Assembly (NCBI RefSeq): GCF_016086655.4 | Contig: NC_052138.2 | Span: 4,092,001-4,156,000, forward strand | From: Lepeophtheirus salmonis | Taxonomy: Eukaryota > Arthropoda > Copepoda > Siphonostomatoida > Caligidae | Direction of reading: 5' to 3' | Length of the DNA: 64,000 nt | Part shown: in pieces, positions 15,001 to 27,060 of the stretch | Layout of the letters: each line of letters opens with the position of its first letter | Position numbering within the stretch: the stretch's first letter is position 1 | The notes under the pieces: generated by a model | What the model was told of the DNA's origin: nothing | The model's database searches: none | The model's input: only the letters and a program-made list of their open reading frames with translations | Translations under genes and position numbers: made by a program

Positions 15001-15814
15001 CCAAAGAATTCTTGATATTACTCCATCAAATGGCTCGAAAGAATATGTATGCATTGAATACTACTTGATGTTAATGTGAAACACTGATATTTCAATTTAC
15101 TCAAAGTAGGCTTTTGGATTTTTTTGGATCAATTAGGGACGTGAAAAGTAGGTAATATTACAGAAAAAGATCTTATTCTTTCCATAGAAATTGTCTATTT
15201 TTTCAGGTTGAATATTTAAATCAGATTGGATCACAGATGTAATCACATATTTTATTTTTATACAATTTAAATTCAGATATATAATAAAGTTAGGCAATAT
15301 AGACATATACCTTATTATTTTCATGCTCCCATTTTTGACATATAATCATTCACTATTTCACTTTAATTTTTTAGTCTAAAGGTGGTTTAAACATTGTCGA
15401 ACTTGTTTAGTTCCCCAAAAATGGCTGTCTGTAGTTGTTAGTTTCGTCTAAATGTTTTGATCTTCAGAACCGCTTCCTGGCTACAAGCTACAACCTTGTA
15501 CATATTTAGTTTCTTTAAATAAATAAAATGTTTATCAGACTCTTGACCTCTTTGACGACAGATGGAGTTAGCATAAGTTTTCTTGAGATTTCTCAAATAT
15601 TCAAAGGTGAATAGAGCGGAAAAAGAGGATAAAGTTACTTCAGGGTGCAGTTATCCAATTAAGATCATACTTCACAGGATCATTTCTGTAGTATGTTTGA
15701 TTGGTTTCTCATTTAGAAATCAAAAGTCTTTACAACCATGATGATGAGATATAGAGACTGACTCTTAGCATGAAAGTTGGATAGAGAGCTTCCTTATTTA
15801 GGAAATTCTCTTCC
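1..15814. repeat. 1.11-kb satellite, 14 full tandem copies plus a 238-bp fragment
   Basis: The same ~1,112-bp unit repeats head to tail. Taking the motif GTTTTCTTGAGATTTCTC as unit start, copies begin at 1, 1114, 2230, 3346, 4459, 5572, 6682, 7795, 8906, 10016, 11128, 12241, 13353, 14464 and 15577 (last one truncated at 15814). Unit lengths are 1,110-1,116 bp. Copies look almost identical; differences are mainly in A or T homopolymers, a 4-bp GGCT duplication near 2125, and an A/G difference in AACC(A/G)CTTCC. The array must continue to the left because position 1 is already inside it. About 500 bp of each unit (roughly unit positions 478-985) resembles MITEs at 41.2 and 49.2 kb. A minus-strand 63-codon open frame appears only in copies with a 5-T rather than 6-T run, so the unit is judged non-coding. 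Confidence 0.97.
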
Positions 15815-15879
15815 TGTAATGATCTTTTATTCTATCACATCTACCGATGCTGACATGTGATTAGTTAAAGATAAAGGCT

Positions 15880-16975
15880 GAAAAATTGAGCTTTGATTAA
15901 AAAATCTTATCAAAAATTTCCTGATCTTGGCTATGCTGAGGAAGTTCCTTCTAATGAAAGAATTACGGAACATCCTAGCTATGTCCTTACATAATCTTTC
16001 GTTTTGATATGGACTTTACAAAATTTAGGATCGTGGTAATTGTATCCTTACCTGATGTCAAAGATAAAACTATATCTTTTAATAAGCTACTAAAGTGAGG
16101 TAAGAATATGCTTCCACAATTAATGGAACTTATTCTAAAGGTAAAATGCAGGAATTATTTTGTGGCTGTAGACATTAAAAAGATGTTCTTATCAATAAAT
16201 CTTGCCGACTCCCTAGAATCTAGATAAGTAGATGTTTTGTTGTGTCTAGGGATGACCTGGAGAACCCCCCTCTTGTTGAGATGAGATTCAAAGTCATTGT
16301 TTTTGGATTGGTCTCAGCAACATATAATTCTATATTTCTATGTGGTGTCTGAAAGAAACGGCCAAACAAATATTTAAAAATTATCCAGTAGCTTCTGAGG
16401 TTATGGATAAAATGACTTATATGGACGATATTCATATCACCCAGGATATCCCGGAAGAAGCCTTCAAAACAACTTCAGAAATACCGAAAATTCTGGTAAG
16501 TAGAGGATTAACGGTCATAAGATCGCATCTTACCATCCAGAAATTATTTCTCAGTTTGAACAAGAAAGAATGGCCCTTCCAAGAAGGAGAAATCCTATCT
16601 TTATTTAAAGTTGTACACATGTACAGAGGAATTTATGTTTGATCTTGCATACAAATTTGATAGATTCAGTCCTGACTGTGCTTCATTATCAAGAACAGAT
16701 CTCTTTTATGAAAGATCTCCATTTCCCACGTTATAACGGGGGAAGCATCAAGGTTCTTGCAGTATTCGGAGATGCCTACAAAGTAAGAATGGGTGTCGCT
16801 GCCTTCCTCGTTGTGGAAACAGAGGAAGGCAAAAGTTGAGTCAACTTTTCACTCAAAAATCTCACTAATGCCAAAAGCTCTCCGTGAGAAATGTAAGCTT
16901 TAAGACATGTTGAGGTCTGCTCGAGCAGAACTTGTTGCTCTAAATATGAATGATCTTACTGAAAGAATATAGTTT
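15880..16975 (+). pseudogene. Bel/Pao-type LTR retrotransposon pol remnant (RT plus RNase H)
   Basis: Conceptual translation over several frames gives the order of Bel/Pao reverse transcriptase blocks: YAEEVPSNERITEHPSYVLT near 15.93 kb (region before RT), LPQLMELILKVKCRNYFVAV then DIKKMFLSI near 16.11-16.20 kb (first catalytic Asp block), VFGLVSATYNSIFLCGV near 16.30 kb, and the YxDD block as YMDDIHITQDIPEEA near 16.42 kb. A following segment, KVLAVFGDAYKVRMGVAAFLV near 16.75 kb, resembles the RNase H start of this family, and a further ARAELVAL near 16.92 kb fits its next motif. Several stops and frameshifts break it, and no LTRs, gag or integrase are visible. The satellite ends about 65 bp before it. 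Family assignment rests on motif order and spacing recognised by eye. Confidence 0.8.
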
Positions 16976-18585
16976 TTGGAATTATGATCTAAGGTTTCTC
17001 TTGGAATACCGTGAGAAATTGCCCAAACAGCCACGCAGTATAGCTATATTAAAAAACAATATTATACCTAATACAGTATCGAATAAAGTACTTTAAGATT
17101 TGAATATTATGAAATTTATAAATTTAATTAATTTTAAAAATAGTGGAGAATAATAAGAAAAACGATAGTCGGAGAGTAATTAAGAAATAAATTGCAGTTG
17201 GTGTGATCAATTTATTTGGCTAACTACCAGACGATTTCGGGCCTTTTTCTGTTTGTTTGCGGAAAGGTTGCGTGATGCAATAAAGGTAACAAAATTTGAT
17301 GACAATTGTGCAGGACTGAACTGAACGGGATAGCAGGCTTCAGTACGAAATAAGAGTAAAGTCAACACTACCTACAAATAGTAAAAAAAAACTAGAGCAA
17401 TAACTATTTTTTATTCATTTTATTAGCATTAATCTTTTAAATTCTCTAGGTATAAATAATCTTAAACATACTAATAATACATCATACAATAAGAAGAAGT
17501 AGAGCGTGTGTGTGTTATCTTGGTGTCCTCCTGATTAAATAAAAATCAATCACAAACTGAGGAATCAAAATACAACAGAACAGAACCACCAAATGATCAA
17601 TAGTGCAAGGGTATTATTAAAGATATAAAGGTAATGAATGTGGACTACAATATTGCAGGAGCATATGGGGGACTATTATGGGAATACTTTTATATATATA
17701 TATAAGGATATGAAGTTGTATTCAAACACAAAAAGTCTATTATAGAGTCTACATGTAAGCCTTCAAGTATGAGAGGTTATAATTTAATTAATTGACAATA
17801 AGATAACAAATACCCGAGAAACAATGAATAATTATAGAGTAAGTAATTAACTAGATTGTGTGTTGTTTTGAGGCTCCGAGTGCCAGGGAGGAGAAGAAGC
17901 ACTCTTGTGATGCACAATGTGATGAATAGAGTAGGTGTCTTCTATTGATTCAAGAGTTAAATAAACTTCGTGCAATCGGCTTGTTCAATAGTAGACTTGA
18001 CAACATACAGACGATATCAATCATGTCCTCTGCTGCATCTATAGTTAGTAAGTAGTAGTAGTAGTTTTTAATAATATGTGGGGAATAATGGATGGAGGAT
18101 GAAGGAACGAGACAGACAAAAATTAATAATAGTAATAATATTAGTAGTAATAATAATTAAGAAACTTAAAAAACGTGTTTCTATAATAAAAAAATAATTC
18201 TTGAAACTATGGTCAAAAATATTTTTTTTGGGTAAAAGTCTGCCATAAAACTACATGGGTTGTACATGTAGAAAAACGACAGACTCTAATTTTTTTTTGT
18301 AAAAACTATTTTGTACTTTTTTTTATTATTGAGAAAAGAAGAATTCATGGAATTTGCATATTTCCCAATATTTTTAAGGTTTTGTAATTTTTTTTCGTTT
18401 AAATATATATAATTATATTAAATACCTGAATGAATATAATGCAGTCATTATTATATGTAGGGGTGGGCTAGGGTGGGTGGAGTTATAATAAATAAGGGGG
18501 TGAGGGAGGGTCTCGGGGAGGTGGGTGGCATCATCATCATTACACTAAGTAACAACTTAAATACACAAGCATCAAATTATAATCT
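16976..18585. other. AT-rich gap with simple repeats, downstream of poly(A) polymerase
   Basis: No coding sequence is supported. It holds short simple repeats: (TA)n near 17,690, AGT-type triplets near 18,050, AAT/AGT triplets near 18,130-18,160, and CAT triplets near 18,530. The right end must contain the 3' UTR of the minus-strand poly(A) polymerase gene; an AATAAA on the minus strand (TTTATT at 18,322-18,327) lies about 260 bp past its stop and is a plausible polyadenylation signal. Confidence 0.5.
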
Positions 18586-21500
18586 TTAGTGAAAAACAGC
18601 TTCTTTAGATGAAGCAACGGAATTAGGAGCGGAAACAGCCGACGTTACACGGGTAACAGCTCCAGATGCAACTCCTGCAACTGAGGAAGAAAGAGTACTA
18701 GAAGTAAAATTGAATCTAATAGGATGATGCGTTACAGTATGAACGGGAAGCGGAGAAGCCACATCACGTATTTCACTGGAGGATAGCCTAAAAGAGGAAA
18801 ATTCAAAGAATGTATTAGCGCTTATTAGAGACACAAAGGTATAAAAATAAACTTATTAAAAACAAATGTGTGATAATAATATTCGGAGCTCCGATGATTT
18901 AGAGTTATTGATCAGTACATATACTCGGTGTCAGATGTCTATTTTCCCATTATTAAAATGCTTATAAATAAAGATGGGATTAAAGTCAATTTTAATTTTT
19001 AACCATTCCTTTGCGATTGAAAAGAAGACAAAACCCGCTTTACTCTAATACAATTTTGATCAAATACGCTCACGAAGAACTTGGAGAAGGACAACAACAT
19101 AAAAGTCGCCGAAATCCTCCTCACAGACACTATCTAACCGAAATTCCTAAAGAGGTTGGTATGGCCAGAAAGACTTTGCACAACCTCCCCAATTCAAATC
19201 TTGTCCTGGAGCAAGAAGATGTCCCTGTTAACACTGAAAATGTGACCCATCACTTCTTTCACAATCAATATGTGTCCACCATTTTCACTATATACCAGCC
19301 CATGGAACTAATATTTGTAAGCGCATGTTGAGACCAAGTCCAATACTATTGCCATGAGTGTCTCCGTCAATGCAGTGTGGGAAAAGATTAACCACGCCAT
19401 TATCAGGAGAGTCCGCATTATTTTCAGAACCAATTCTAAATTACAGCCAACAAACTTTCATAGGTATTTGAAATAAACCATTTGACATTTGAAGATCCTA
19501 TTTTCTGGCTGGATCCTGATGAGCAATTTTTTGATGGGGAAAATAGTTATCTGACACCCAATAATATCCCAGTAAATAGAAATTCATAAATTTATAGTCT
19601 CATAATTTAAAGTAAAAATCCCTCAAATTAAAAAATAAGGATAATCAAAATAAATTAAGAATACACTTTTATGGACCACTATGTTTTTTTACATGCTTTG
19701 AATCTACATATATCAAAGGGGCTATGTAAAAAGTATGTTCACAAGTAAGAGGTTTTTTTTTTAAATTGCAAATACAAGCTGTAAAAAAGTACGCACGTCA
19801 TGTGTCCCCAAGTACTAATAGGAGGGAGCAAGACTTTACATTAACACTTGTCAGACTGTCCGAGACATGCAAATTGTTCTATGGGACAGATTAATACAGT
19901 ATATATCCTATCCGAACGGACAAATGGTCCCAATTCATGTAAAATAAGTTCGTTTTGACATGTGACACTGTTGTATTATCGTATAACCATTGGTTTCTGC
20001 TTTATTTCAACAAATTTACATCGACATCCATTATTTCCTGCCTAGAAAGCAACATTATAATTCAACTAATAATAAAATCAGTTTATTACACATTGATAAA
20101 AACAATTTGGATTATAATTCCTTCTGAAGCACTATTAACATCCAATTTTTAAAACTGTAGGACAGGATACGTCAAAAATTAATGTACAGCCCTAGAGAGG
20201 AGGGGTGCAAAAAAAGTCAAAAACTTGTGCGTACTTAGTACATGGCCTCTTATAAAAAAAGACTACGTAAATATAAAATCAATTTTTCTCGTTTTCGTTC
20301 ATAATAATTTCGTTTGTTTGTTCCTCAGATACAGTCATTACTAGTTAGTTTCTCTACATATCATATGAAAAATAAAGAAATAGTACTATGATAGGATATT
20401 CAAAATTACCTTTCTTTCTACTAACAGATTTAGTGTTACCGACAAATAAAATTAAGAAGAAAAAAGCTGATATAAAACGGATTTGTCTCAAAGTAAAATT
20501 ACTATGCCTAAAAGATAATATTATTATTTGCTCAAATTATGTACACAGAGAGACGAGGTGTGTTAAATTTTAAGGTAAAAATCCCTTGTAACTCACCTAG
20601 GTGTACCCGAATTTCCATTTGCCCTTGACGTCGAAGGAAAAATTGGTTTCCCAGAAACACAATTATTCAAGACTGAATTACTCGGAGACGAGGATGAAGG
20701 AGATATGGGCCATAATGGCGATGAAGCAAATCCCGGAGAGAAAGGTATTGTATCTGTATGATGTAAACGAGCTTGAATGAGCCCAGTAGGAGGAAATTTA
20801 TCCGAACTCAATGACACCGAGCCTCTTGGACAGGACTCCGTATCATCAATTGAGCTCGAATATGACGTGTCAGACATCTCAGCCCCACTATTGTTGTTAT
20901 TATTATTTAAAAATACTGGCGTTTCTGATTCAGAACATTGACGAGAGTTAACAGCGGCCGCAACAGAAACAACAGTTGTAGTTGCTGAAGATGAAGACAC
21001 AAACGTTTTTGAAGGCACTTGAGTTAGAGTTACACTACTCCCACATAAGGTACTGACTGGAGTCATTGGAGGGGAAGGAACATCAACCACATGATGCGAA
21101 GGTAAGTTTGGAATGACCTTGTTAGACGCCCAAGACCTGTATAAAACTAACTTGTTACAACAAATCTAAACTAATAAGTAACACTAGTCAGCAAATTTTT
21201 GTACTTGAATTGAGATGATGTGTGTTACTATTTGTTTTTACCTCAATAAACATGGAAATAAAAGGGGGGGGAATTTTTTAGAAAAAATTGACAAAATAAA
21301 ATTTTTCCCAAAAATATATCAAAAATTCATAGCTATTCTCAAAAAATTTCAAACATACACAGCTGTTCGTAAAAAATTTCAAAATAAAATTTCGAATATG
21401 ATTTTTTTTGGAAAAAAAAATTTATTAAATTTTCTAGTAAAAAGCAAAAATTTCTTAATTTGGGAGGGGCTACAATCCCTCTAACCCACCCCTTCGGACG

Positions 21501-24500
21501 CCCCTGACAACCCAAAAAATATATTTTTGTCGCTTTCATTGACTATAAATTAACCATGATATCTTAATAAATATACAAAAATATTTAATCAAGCAACAAA
21601 TCTTAAATATTTTAATATATTTATTTTTTGAAGGAGTGTTTTTTTCTTCTTAATATTAGGAAGTTTTATGTCTTCCATTTCCAAAACTTTCAAATAAATT
21701 GTCCATTTTTTTTTAGTATAAAGAACAGATGATTCAGAAAAAGATATAGAAATAATTGATATATTTTTTGAATCTTGAAAAGTGTATTTACAAATTATAC
21801 TCTTTCTTATATTAAGAAAATTTAAGGTGAAAAATATCTCAAAATCATGCAAATGCTGTAAATAAGTATTTTTTGAAAAATACTTATGTAGGCCACAAAA
21901 GTGTTAATTTAAAAAAACGTTATTTCTTATGTTCCTTCAATTAGTCAGATGGAGTTTTGCTCTGATAAGTATAAGTAAACATTATAATATTACAATAACC
22001 CCATCTGACCTAGGAATGATCTTGGAAGTCTTGGACCGAGACGCAAACCTACGCACATTTACTTATAGAGAATAATTTCCCCCTAGTGCGTTGTTCCATT
22101 CGGATTATTAAGGTTATTTTGATATTTATCGAGGTAAAAAGAATCATGAATTTATTAGACTTCCAAAGAAAGAGTTCATTTTTCCTCGGTATTATTTTCG
22201 TACTAACAAAACATTTTATACGATTCGAAAAAATATACAGTTTTTCTGTTTTTTCTCAATTCAAGGGCAAAAGAAGTTGGAAATTTTGTTGATTAGCGTA
22301 ATTCAACTAAGAGAGTTTACCTTTCAAAAATAGGAGGTGACACATCATTAATGTAGGGATTCATGACTTGATTCACGTGTGGTTGTCTAATCGTAGAAGG
22401 AACTGACGTCATCATCCCATTAGATTGATTGTTGTTGATAGGTGGAGGAGTATTAAATGTTCGCTGAGTTTGTGGGTAACTCTGCATTTTATAATGATGG
22501 GGAACATTGGATTGTTGAGGGTAATGTCTTAACTGATGGTGCTGAGTTTTAGACACAGCAGCAGCATAAGAACTACTTTCTTTATTTCCTTCACGAACAT
22601 TACTTAGAGTAGGCGGCGCTGGTGTTGCCACAGGTTTACTGTTCAATTGTTGCAATTGCTGCCGCTGAACGGCTATTTGTTGCTGCTGTTGTGGAGTATA
22701 CTGATTCCGATGTTGAGACGAGTTTATGATTTCATGAATATCTGCTTCGGATAATGCCGCTGATACTTTGGCGCGGTGAAGCAACTCTGCGTAAATACAC
22801 ATGTCACTCGTGTAAAACGGTTGGGCTCGACGAGAAAGATGGTCGCGGAACGTTTGTAAAGGTCTATAACAATAAACCATAAAAATGAAGGACACAATCA
22901 TTATAACTACTCTCTCAATTTACCTTGCTAAATCTAAAGTTGCACCATTTTGAAAATGAAGTCCAACAAACCAAAGCTGAATTGTTTTGCCGTCACTTAC
23001 TTGAGTATAAGGTTTGGGCCAGATACGAGCCCCAGACAAATTAGGACACTCCCTTTCTATATTAATTACAAAATGCCGTATCTTCGATTCAATTAATCCG
23101 AACCATAGCAATGGTTTATAAGCAGATGCGATGACAAATAAAAAATGTTCAAACTCGTGAAAAATATGACGAGTCTAAATGCAAAACAATAAATAATTAT
23201 CAATTCATACTCATGATTTAAGGATGTTAATATTAAAAATACCTTAAATAGAGTATCCCAGGATTCCTTTTCTTCTAAAATTTGAGAACATGTTCTCACA
23301 GCTAAATGCATTTTATCTTGAATTAATTTAAGAGTAGATTGTGTAACATTGAATGTGGAGTTGAGGTGTGGATACGTAGGAGTAATGACGGGCATAACCT
23401 TATATAAATGAAAAAAAAACACATTATGATTAAAAGATCAAATCATGTCACTTTGAAAATAATACATGAAACCGCTCAGCAGGATTTTTCTTAGGATTCC
23501 AAGATTGCATACTGTACTCTGAAGGATTTTCGAATTCGTCTTCTAAAGGTCGAAGCATGACAGGTTCAGGCCAATTCCATCTTGAAAATACTTGGAAAAA
23601 TTTATAAACCATTTGCTCAGTCTCTTGTATCTCAGGATGCATAATACATGTTTTTGCGACAAGAACAGCCCATGAAAAACCACCAAGATAACCCATAATA
23701 TTACTATAAATTCCCTGACTCTTGGCCCACAACTTAACAGCCCTGAAAGTAATATTTAAAAAGATTGTAATATGAAAACTGATTTAAAATTGAATTATCA
23801 TATAAAGCCAATAATCCCTTCCTAATCCCATATTTCCATTTAAGTCAGATTCTAATATTAACTTTTTTTACAGAAAATAATTATGTACTCAATAAACTAC
23901 TTTATAATTTTAACCATTACAAAAACTCCCAAAATATTTACATAGGAACTATGAACAAAGTTCGTACGCAGGTAGGGATTTTGGAGAATGGAAAAATCTT
24001 TCTTAAAATCCCCTTACTCTTATATATTTTGAGCTCCAATCATTTAGAGTTATTGATCATAACATTTACTGGGTGTCAGATACATATTTCCCAATTACTA
24101 AAATGCTTAAAACTAAAGATGTCAATTTTAATTTTTAACCATTCCTTTACGACTGAAAAGAAGACAAAAAGTGATATACTCAAATACAATTTTGATACAA
24201 TACAATCACGGAGAAAATGGAGAGGGACAACAGCATAAAAATCACAGAACTCCTTATTGCAGGTACTCTAACCGAAATCACTAAAGAGGTGGATCTATAC
24301 AGAAAGACTGTGCACAACCTCTCTGATTCTAATCTTGCCCTGGAGTAAGATGATATCCCTTTATTATACTAAAAACGTGAACAAGCACTACTTTGACAAA
24401 TTCATATCCTTATGAGACAAGTCTATGTGGTCACCATTTTCATTAGCGCCTTGAGGGTCTCTGTTAATGTAGTGTGGGAAAAGTTTGATTTCATAACCAG

Positions 24501-26812
24501 TTCTAAATTACAGCCTACAAACTTCATATGTATTTGAAATAAACCATTTCACTCTTAAAGATACAGTTTTCTGGCTGGATCCTGATGAAGTTTTTGATGG
24601 AATGGGGGAAATAGGTATCTGATACCCAGTAATATCCCAGTAAATATAAATTAAGAAATTCATAAGTTTATAGTCTCATAATTTAAAGCAAAAATCCCTC
24701 AAATTAAAAAATAAGGAAATCAAAACAAATTAAGAATGAACTCATACTTATAATTATATTTTTTGCTTGTTTTGAAACTATGTATATATAAGTGGCATTG
24801 TAAAAAGTACGTGTACAGGTAGGAAATGTTTTGAAATTGCGTAATTCACAAATGCTTTCAATCAAAAAATTTAGATTATGTTCTAATCATAAATTTATCT
24901 GCTTTGTTTTTTTCCATAATATTAACAAATTTCAGCATTTGGCGAGAAAAGAAGACAAATATTAGCATTATGTAAGCAAAAACAAGAGAAAAATTCCTTA
25001 AATTCAATTATGCACAAAATAAACAGAAACGTGTATCTAGAAATTTTTTTATAGAAAAATATCGTGTTTCTGGATAAACTCGAGTTAAGGAAAAGATCTT
25101 GTAGCTTTATCCGGAATGAACAGACAATCTATACTTGAATGACTAGTTAACAATTGTAGGCTTTCGTGATTTACAATTTTAAACTTATTTTATATAACTT
25201 TACCTGAGAGCTAATCTAAAAATATCTACATTGGGCACCAGATTTAAGATTTCCTTCGTACTTCGATACCCATTCAGACTCCGAACACATTTTTGATCCA
25301 GAGCTTTTAACATACAATTATCAAAGGATTCTAAATCGTGTGGTATTTCAGGTAAGTTCAGCTTGGCAAAGGTCATATCGATTTCAATGCCATCATATTT
25401 CATTTTGATGACGGGAACATATGCTTCCTCAATGGCCCGAAGTTCCGTTACTTCCCTTTGACGACCAAATAGTTCGTACAATGAATGGAAGTAGTTTTCC
25501 CTGTATAATGAAAAAGTAAGGGCATTAGAGGGCATTCGGGTTGTTTTTGTTATTAAAAGAGGGGTTATGGTTTACAATTGTGCAAGAGCATCATATTTTC
25601 TCTTTCCATCTCGAAGTTAGAGAAAGCGTAAGAGGAATTATTGCAGCCTTTTAATAGATTTTAATTAGCTTGTTCTTTTATAACAACAAAATTATTTAAA
25701 CAACTTGTCATTGCATGATAACGAAATGGTAAAATTACGAAATTCATCATTATAATAAGGTAAGAACGTCACTGAGCGAATTATATACTAATATTGGAGA
25801 ATGTGAAATAGACAAATTTGTACACATCGACTCCGTACAATATATTTTTGAATGTAATTATATTGTCATGTCTCATAATATATTCTAAGAAAGAGCCGTG
25901 CATTACAGGATGAGTACAAGGTAATGAGAATCGAGATATATTCTACCTACAGGGGCCATCCCTCAGATGGACTCCTTCATAAGAGACGAACTCACAACTT
26001 CATTTACATAATGAGACCTTTTATCTATTTTTGAAGATCCATCAAAGTGCTCTGAATAACTCTGAAGACTTCAGATACCCCTCCTCCTACAGTAATAATA
26101 TTGTAGGATGAGAGAAAAATTGTCGTAGCTCAGATATTTACTTTACAGAATTAAGCATGGAAACTCCATTAATTCATTATAAATAATTATGTTTTCCAAT
26201 TTTTATAATAAAATGGATCTGAGAATAATTTCAAGTCTGAATTTCTCTGTTTTGAAATATTAGACTTTTAGGATGATATAGACACTAACACCAACATTTT
26301 TGTGCTACGACAATTTGTACCTCAATCCTCGATATATAATTGGTTTTTCTTAGTTAATAGAAAAAGGTTGCAAGGATGAAATTTCAAGTTCCCGCTTTGG
26401 CGCCGTCTCCAATGGGGAGATAGAAAAGAGAAAGTAATAAGCGTCAAGCATGCGGAATGAGGTAATTCTAGGTTGTTAGTTGTAACCTGGTAATATGAGT
26501 AGGTGCAATGAAGAGAGCATCAATATCCGCCCCTTGGTGAGAGATTCCCAACATGTATGAGCCATAGGTCACAATTTTGCCCCCAACGCGATTAGCATAT
26601 TGCCAATGATATCCTTGTTCAAGGGTTTGGCTTTGAATCCATTGTCGTACGAGAAGACCCAGACTGTGAAGAACCTCTCTCCGATGATCGAGACCCATTT
26701 TCGTCTCGAAACATCCATTTTGACGAAGAAAATCCTCCATTGAGCCTTCCTTAATTGCAGAATCCACGGCTTCACTGGATCCTTGATGCATTGAGGATCG
26801 AAGCGTTCTCAT
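18586..26812 (-). CDS. PAPOLA: Canonical poly(A) polymerase, 8 exons, ~863 aa
   Basis: Adds poly(A) tails to nuclear pre-mRNA. Exons, 5' to 3': 26812-26487, 25500-25204, 23742-23466, 23398-23243, 23174-22924, 22863-22321, 21136-20597, 18787-18586; all junctions are GT-AG (the first donor, GTTACA, is weak) and phases close to 2,592 nt. The nucleotidyltransferase signature is intact: GSYMLG then GADIDAL supplies Asp96 and Asp98, and DGIEID supplies the third metal-binding Asp150. Exons 2-3 give the family segments RSLNGYRSTKEILNLVPN and GYLGGFSWAVLVAKTC; exons 4-5 give VMPVITPTYPHLNSTFNV and GLIESKIRHFVI of the RNA-binding domain. The N-terminus is short; the ATG at 26812 is the first in frame. 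The last ~300 residues are Gln/Ser/Thr-rich without the vertebrate C-terminal sequence. Slightly longer than the vertebrate enzyme (about 745 aa). Confidence 0.93.
18885..19790 (+). mobile_element. Tc1/mariner-like repeat, copy A (in last PAP intron)
   Basis: Degenerate element with inverted ends: GGTGTCAGATGTCTATTTTC near 18,928 faces its reverse complement (as GGAAAATAGTTATCTGACAC) near 19,540. Between them lies a short transposase-like frame containing a helix-turn-helix-like stretch (LTEIPKEVGMARKTLHNL). Homology with copy B at 24.0 kb continues about 40 bp outside the left inverted end and about 200 bp outside the right one, so the repeated unit is larger than the element between the inverted ends. 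Family assignment is tentative; the catalytic DDE/D block is not readable. Confidence 0.55.
21245..21512 (-). repeat. Dispersed A/T-rich repeat starting CAGGGGCGTCCG, copy 1
   Basis: Read on the minus strand it starts CAGGGGCGTCCGAAGGGG, continues with a TGTAGCCCCTCCC block and then long A/T-rich text with TTTTTGCTTTTTACTAGAAA. The same order recurs on the plus strand near 50,765-50,965 and, less completely, at 54,797-55,010. The CAGGGGCG start resembles hAT termini, so this may be a non-autonomous hAT relative. It sits in the intron between PAP exons 6 and 7; open frames across it are not coding. Confidence 0.6.
24025..24850 (+). mobile_element. Tc1/mariner-like repeat, copy B (in second PAP intron)
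   Basis: Second, more eroded copy of the repeat at 18.9 kb, same orientation, within the intron between PAP exons 2 and 3. Its inverted ends are clearer: TTACTGGGTGTCAGATACAT near 24,066 against the reverse complement of ATCTGATACCCAGTAA near 24,618. The transposase-like frame is interrupted by stops and indels (TEISL-type frame to LTEITKEVDLYRKTVHNL). Both flanks match copy A beyond the inverted ends. Confidence 0.6.
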
Positions 26813-26823
26813 TCTACCGCCAT
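26809..26823 (-). promoter_or_regulatory. Four-codon upstream ORF overlapping the PAP start (ATGA)
   Basis: On the minus strand ATG-GCG-GTA-GAA-TGA occupies 26823-26809. Its stop overlaps the presumed PAP start codon (ATG at 26812-26810) in an ATGA arrangement. If the transcript start lies upstream of 26823, this tiny frame would be met first by scanning ribosomes. The 5' end of the mRNA is unknown, so use of this frame is unproven. Confidence 0.35.
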
Positions 26824-27060
26824 TCAAAAGGATGGAGTGGTTGGGCGCCTATGTTAGAGGGGTGAAATGGCACAAAACGACGCTGATGATGATTTCATCC
26901 ACTTCCAAACCCCAACTACAAACAACGCTCCAAAACCAGGAACCTGATTCCTCCTCTTCTTACGATCCGGATCGGCTCTATTGCAAGCTGGGAATTGCCA
27001 ATTGCCAATCGGATCCTCTTCTCCTCTTCTTGTAGTGACTACACTCAAAGAAGTCCAGCA

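Noticed and set aside
1..15814. CRISPR-like or rDNA-like array
   Set aside because: Units are ~1.1 kb with no spacers, and contain no rRNA or tRNA sequence.
16220..16435. Minus-strand open frame over the Bel/Pao remnant
   Set aside because: Antisense shadow of the reverse transcriptase region on the plus strand.
21215..21484. 89-codon Lys/Asn/Phe-rich frame
   Set aside because: Lies on a dispersed A/T-rich repeat inside a PAP intron; no protein family character.
26832..27035. 67-codon plus-strand frame opposite the PAP start
   Set aside because: No family likeness and no splice signals that extend it; probably PAP promoter/5' region read backwards.
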